Shown here in pieces: positions 33,514 through 34,460 of a DNA stretch of 34,460 bases. Positions within the stretch are counted from its first letter, which is position 1. Every line of letters starts with the position of its first letter. Position numbers and translations under genes: made by a program. Under the pieces are notes generated by a model. That model saw only the letters and a program-made list of their open reading frames with translations. It did no database searches and had not been told where the DNA came from. Source of the stretch: Clostridia bacterium (GTDB lineage Bacteria; Bacillota; Clostridia; Peptostreptococcales; Anaerovoracaceae); assembly GCA_024693105.1 (NCBI GenBank), contig JAILLO010000002.1, forward strand, positions 1 through 34,460. The letters run 5' to 3'.

Positions 33514-33810
33514 ATGCAGGAAATTCAGGGAAATAAAAAAACAATGCGAAGCATCCACCAGAAAAAGGCACTGATGAACAGATTAAAACGTCTTGAAGGC
33601 CAAATCCGGGGGATTGAGAAAATGGTCGAGGAAGACGCCTATTGTAATGATATACTGCAGCAATCCATGGCGGCAGGTTCGGCCATTGACGGCTTTAATC
33701 AGGAATTACTGGGTTTTCATATGAAAGGCTGTGTAACCGAGGGAATTAAAAACGGCGATGAAGAAATTGTGGATGAACTTCTCAAAACGATGAGAAAACT
33801 GATGAAATAG
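33514..33810 (+). CDS. csoR: Copper-sensing repressor CsoR
   Basis: 98 residues, all-helical CsoR/RcnR family. The Cu(I) ligands Cys44, His69 and Cys73 are all present with spacings 25 and 4, identical to the Cys36-His61-Cys65 triad of Mycobacterium CsoR. RLKRLEGQIRGIEKMV (23-38) is the DNA-binding region. It is expected to leave the operators when it binds Cu(I), inducing itself and the ATPase. AAGAGGA precedes the ATG. The downstream copper P-type ATPase starts 32 bp after its stop. Confidence 0.93.
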   Translation: MQEIQGNKKTMRSIHQKKALMNRLKRLEGQIRGIEKMVEEDAYCNDILQQSMAAGSAIDGFNQELLGFHMKGCVTEGIKNGDEEIVDELLKTMRKLMK

Positions 33811-33842
33811 ATTAAATGACCCGAAAGGAGGTGCGTTTTGAG

Positions 33843-34460
33843 ATGAAACAGTATATTGTAACGGGTATGTCATGTGCCGCATGCCAGGCCCGAGTTGAAA
33901 AGGCGGTTGCAGCCCTTCCGGCTGTAAAGTCTGTCAGTGTGTCACTTCTGACAAACTCTATGGGAGTAGAAGGTGATGCAAGCGAAAAAGATGTTATAGC
34001 AGCTGTTGAAGCGGCAGGTTACGGCGCAAAAGTCAAGGACGGTCCGGGCACAGGTGAAAGCACAGCCATGTCCGCTTCCGAAAAACTGGCGGCAGAGGAG
34101 GAAGCTCTTAAAGACCACGAGACCCCAAAACTGGTCCGCAGACTTGAACTTTCAGTCGGATTTCTTGTGGTGCTTATGTACATTACAATGGGCAGTCATA
34201 TGCTTGGCTGGCCGGTTCCGGCGTTTCTATCGGGTAATTACATGGGACTTGCCCTGACACAGATGCTGATTGCGATAATCGTAATGTTTATAAATCGTGC
34301 ATTTTTTACTTCGGGGTTTAGGACGCTTTTTCATGCAAGTCCGAATATGGACACACTTGTTGCGCTCGGTTCGACAGTATCGTTTGGCTGGTCGCTTTAT
34401 GTTTTTTACAAGATTACATATATGATTTCATGCGGTCAGGCACTGCAGGCTGTGGCAGAG
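33843..34460 (+). CDS. copA: Cu(+)-exporting P1B-type ATPase, N-terminal part (runs off the window)
   Basis: 206 codons are visible without a stop, so the gene continues past the right edge. An N-terminal heavy-metal-binding domain has GMSCAACQARVEKAV with Cys11 and Cys14. After a linker of about 30 charged residues come the first membrane helices (about 101-120 and 134-153), then FHASPNMDTLVALGSTVSF, the segment that leads into the third helix in CopA-type pumps. The ATG at 33843 follows a full AAAGGAGG 11 bases upstream. The position directly after csoR and CsoR operators supports a copper exporter. The CPC, DKTGT and other catalytic motifs lie outside the window. Confidence 0.92.
   Translation, partial: MKQYIVTGMSCAACQARVEKAVAALPAVKSVSVSLLTNSMGVEGDASEKDVIAAVEAAGYGAKVKDGPGTGESTAMSASEKLAAEEEALKDHETPKLVRRLELSVGFLVVLMYITMGSHMLGWPVPAFLSGNYMGLALTQMLIAIIVMFINRAFFTSGFRTLFHASPNMDTLVALGSTVSFGWSLYVFYKITYMISCGQALQAVAE

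Overview
The window looks like a chromosomal segment of a low-to-moderate GC Gram-positive anaerobe of the class Clostridia. The signs are strong AGGAGG-type ribosome sites, sigma-A promoters, FabK in place of FabI, AddB in place of RecB, a CotH/VTC/DUF4956 cluster and a sodium-pump decarboxylase beta subunit. I cannot assign a genus; Lachnospiraceae and Anaerovoracaceae-like lineages are guesses. Almost every gene is on the + strand. The exceptions are the decarboxylase subunit and two tRNA genes. I see no CRISPR array, no insertion sequence and no rRNA.

Layout. 1-3.3 kb: the C-terminal end of an Rpn-like nuclease/transposase protein, a convergent sodium-translocating decarboxylase beta subunit (-), an orphan Hpt phosphotransfer protein and a HAD phosphatase. 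3.5-7.5 kb: a VTC-type polyphosphate polymerase domain protein, a DUF4956 membrane protein and a secreted CotH-kinase protein with a 12-residue tandem repeat. 7.6-18.8 kb: a fatty-acid elongation operon, fabK-fabD-fabG-fabF-fabZ, followed by a MarR regulator fused to a nitronate-monooxygenase/FabK-like flavin barrel, then addB and an M18 aminopeptidase. The next strong terminator is at 18.8 kb. 18.9-23.0 kb: signalling genes, namely a LytTR response regulator, a small helical protein, a 7TM LytS/YehU-type sensor kinase and a receiver/winged-helix regulator. tRNA-Thr(CGT) and tRNA-Pro(CGG) lie on the opposite strand. 23.3-28.1 kb: three translationally coupled genes, two paralogous acyl-AMP/acyl-CoA ligases and a PLP fold-III amino-acid racemase with a Cys-every-third-residue tail. 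28.1-30.4 kb: greA and lysS. 30.4-33.4 kb: a short promoter-terminator unit, flavodoxin, a two-zinc-ribbon membrane protein and a hotdog thioesterase. 33.4 kb to the end: a copper module of tandem CsoR-type operators, csoR and the start of a Cu+ P-type ATPase that runs off the window.

The most interesting candidate system is the fab operon. Its last fab-linked gene encodes a FabT-like MarR DNA-binding domain joined to a flavin-enzyme barrel in which the usual catalytic His is Gln. Two GTTTG-N5-CAAA[C/G] palindromes, which resemble FabT boxes, sit at the fabK transcription start. This suggests an autoregulatory circuit in which a degenerate enzyme barrel acts as the sensor for fatty-acid synthesis. 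The second candidate is the ligase-ligase-racemase operon with its Cys-rich tail, which may couple acyl activation to a D-amino acid. A third oddity is the sensor kinase, which keeps its ATP-binding motifs but has Tyr where the phospho-acceptor His should be. All three are inferences from sequence and none was tested here.
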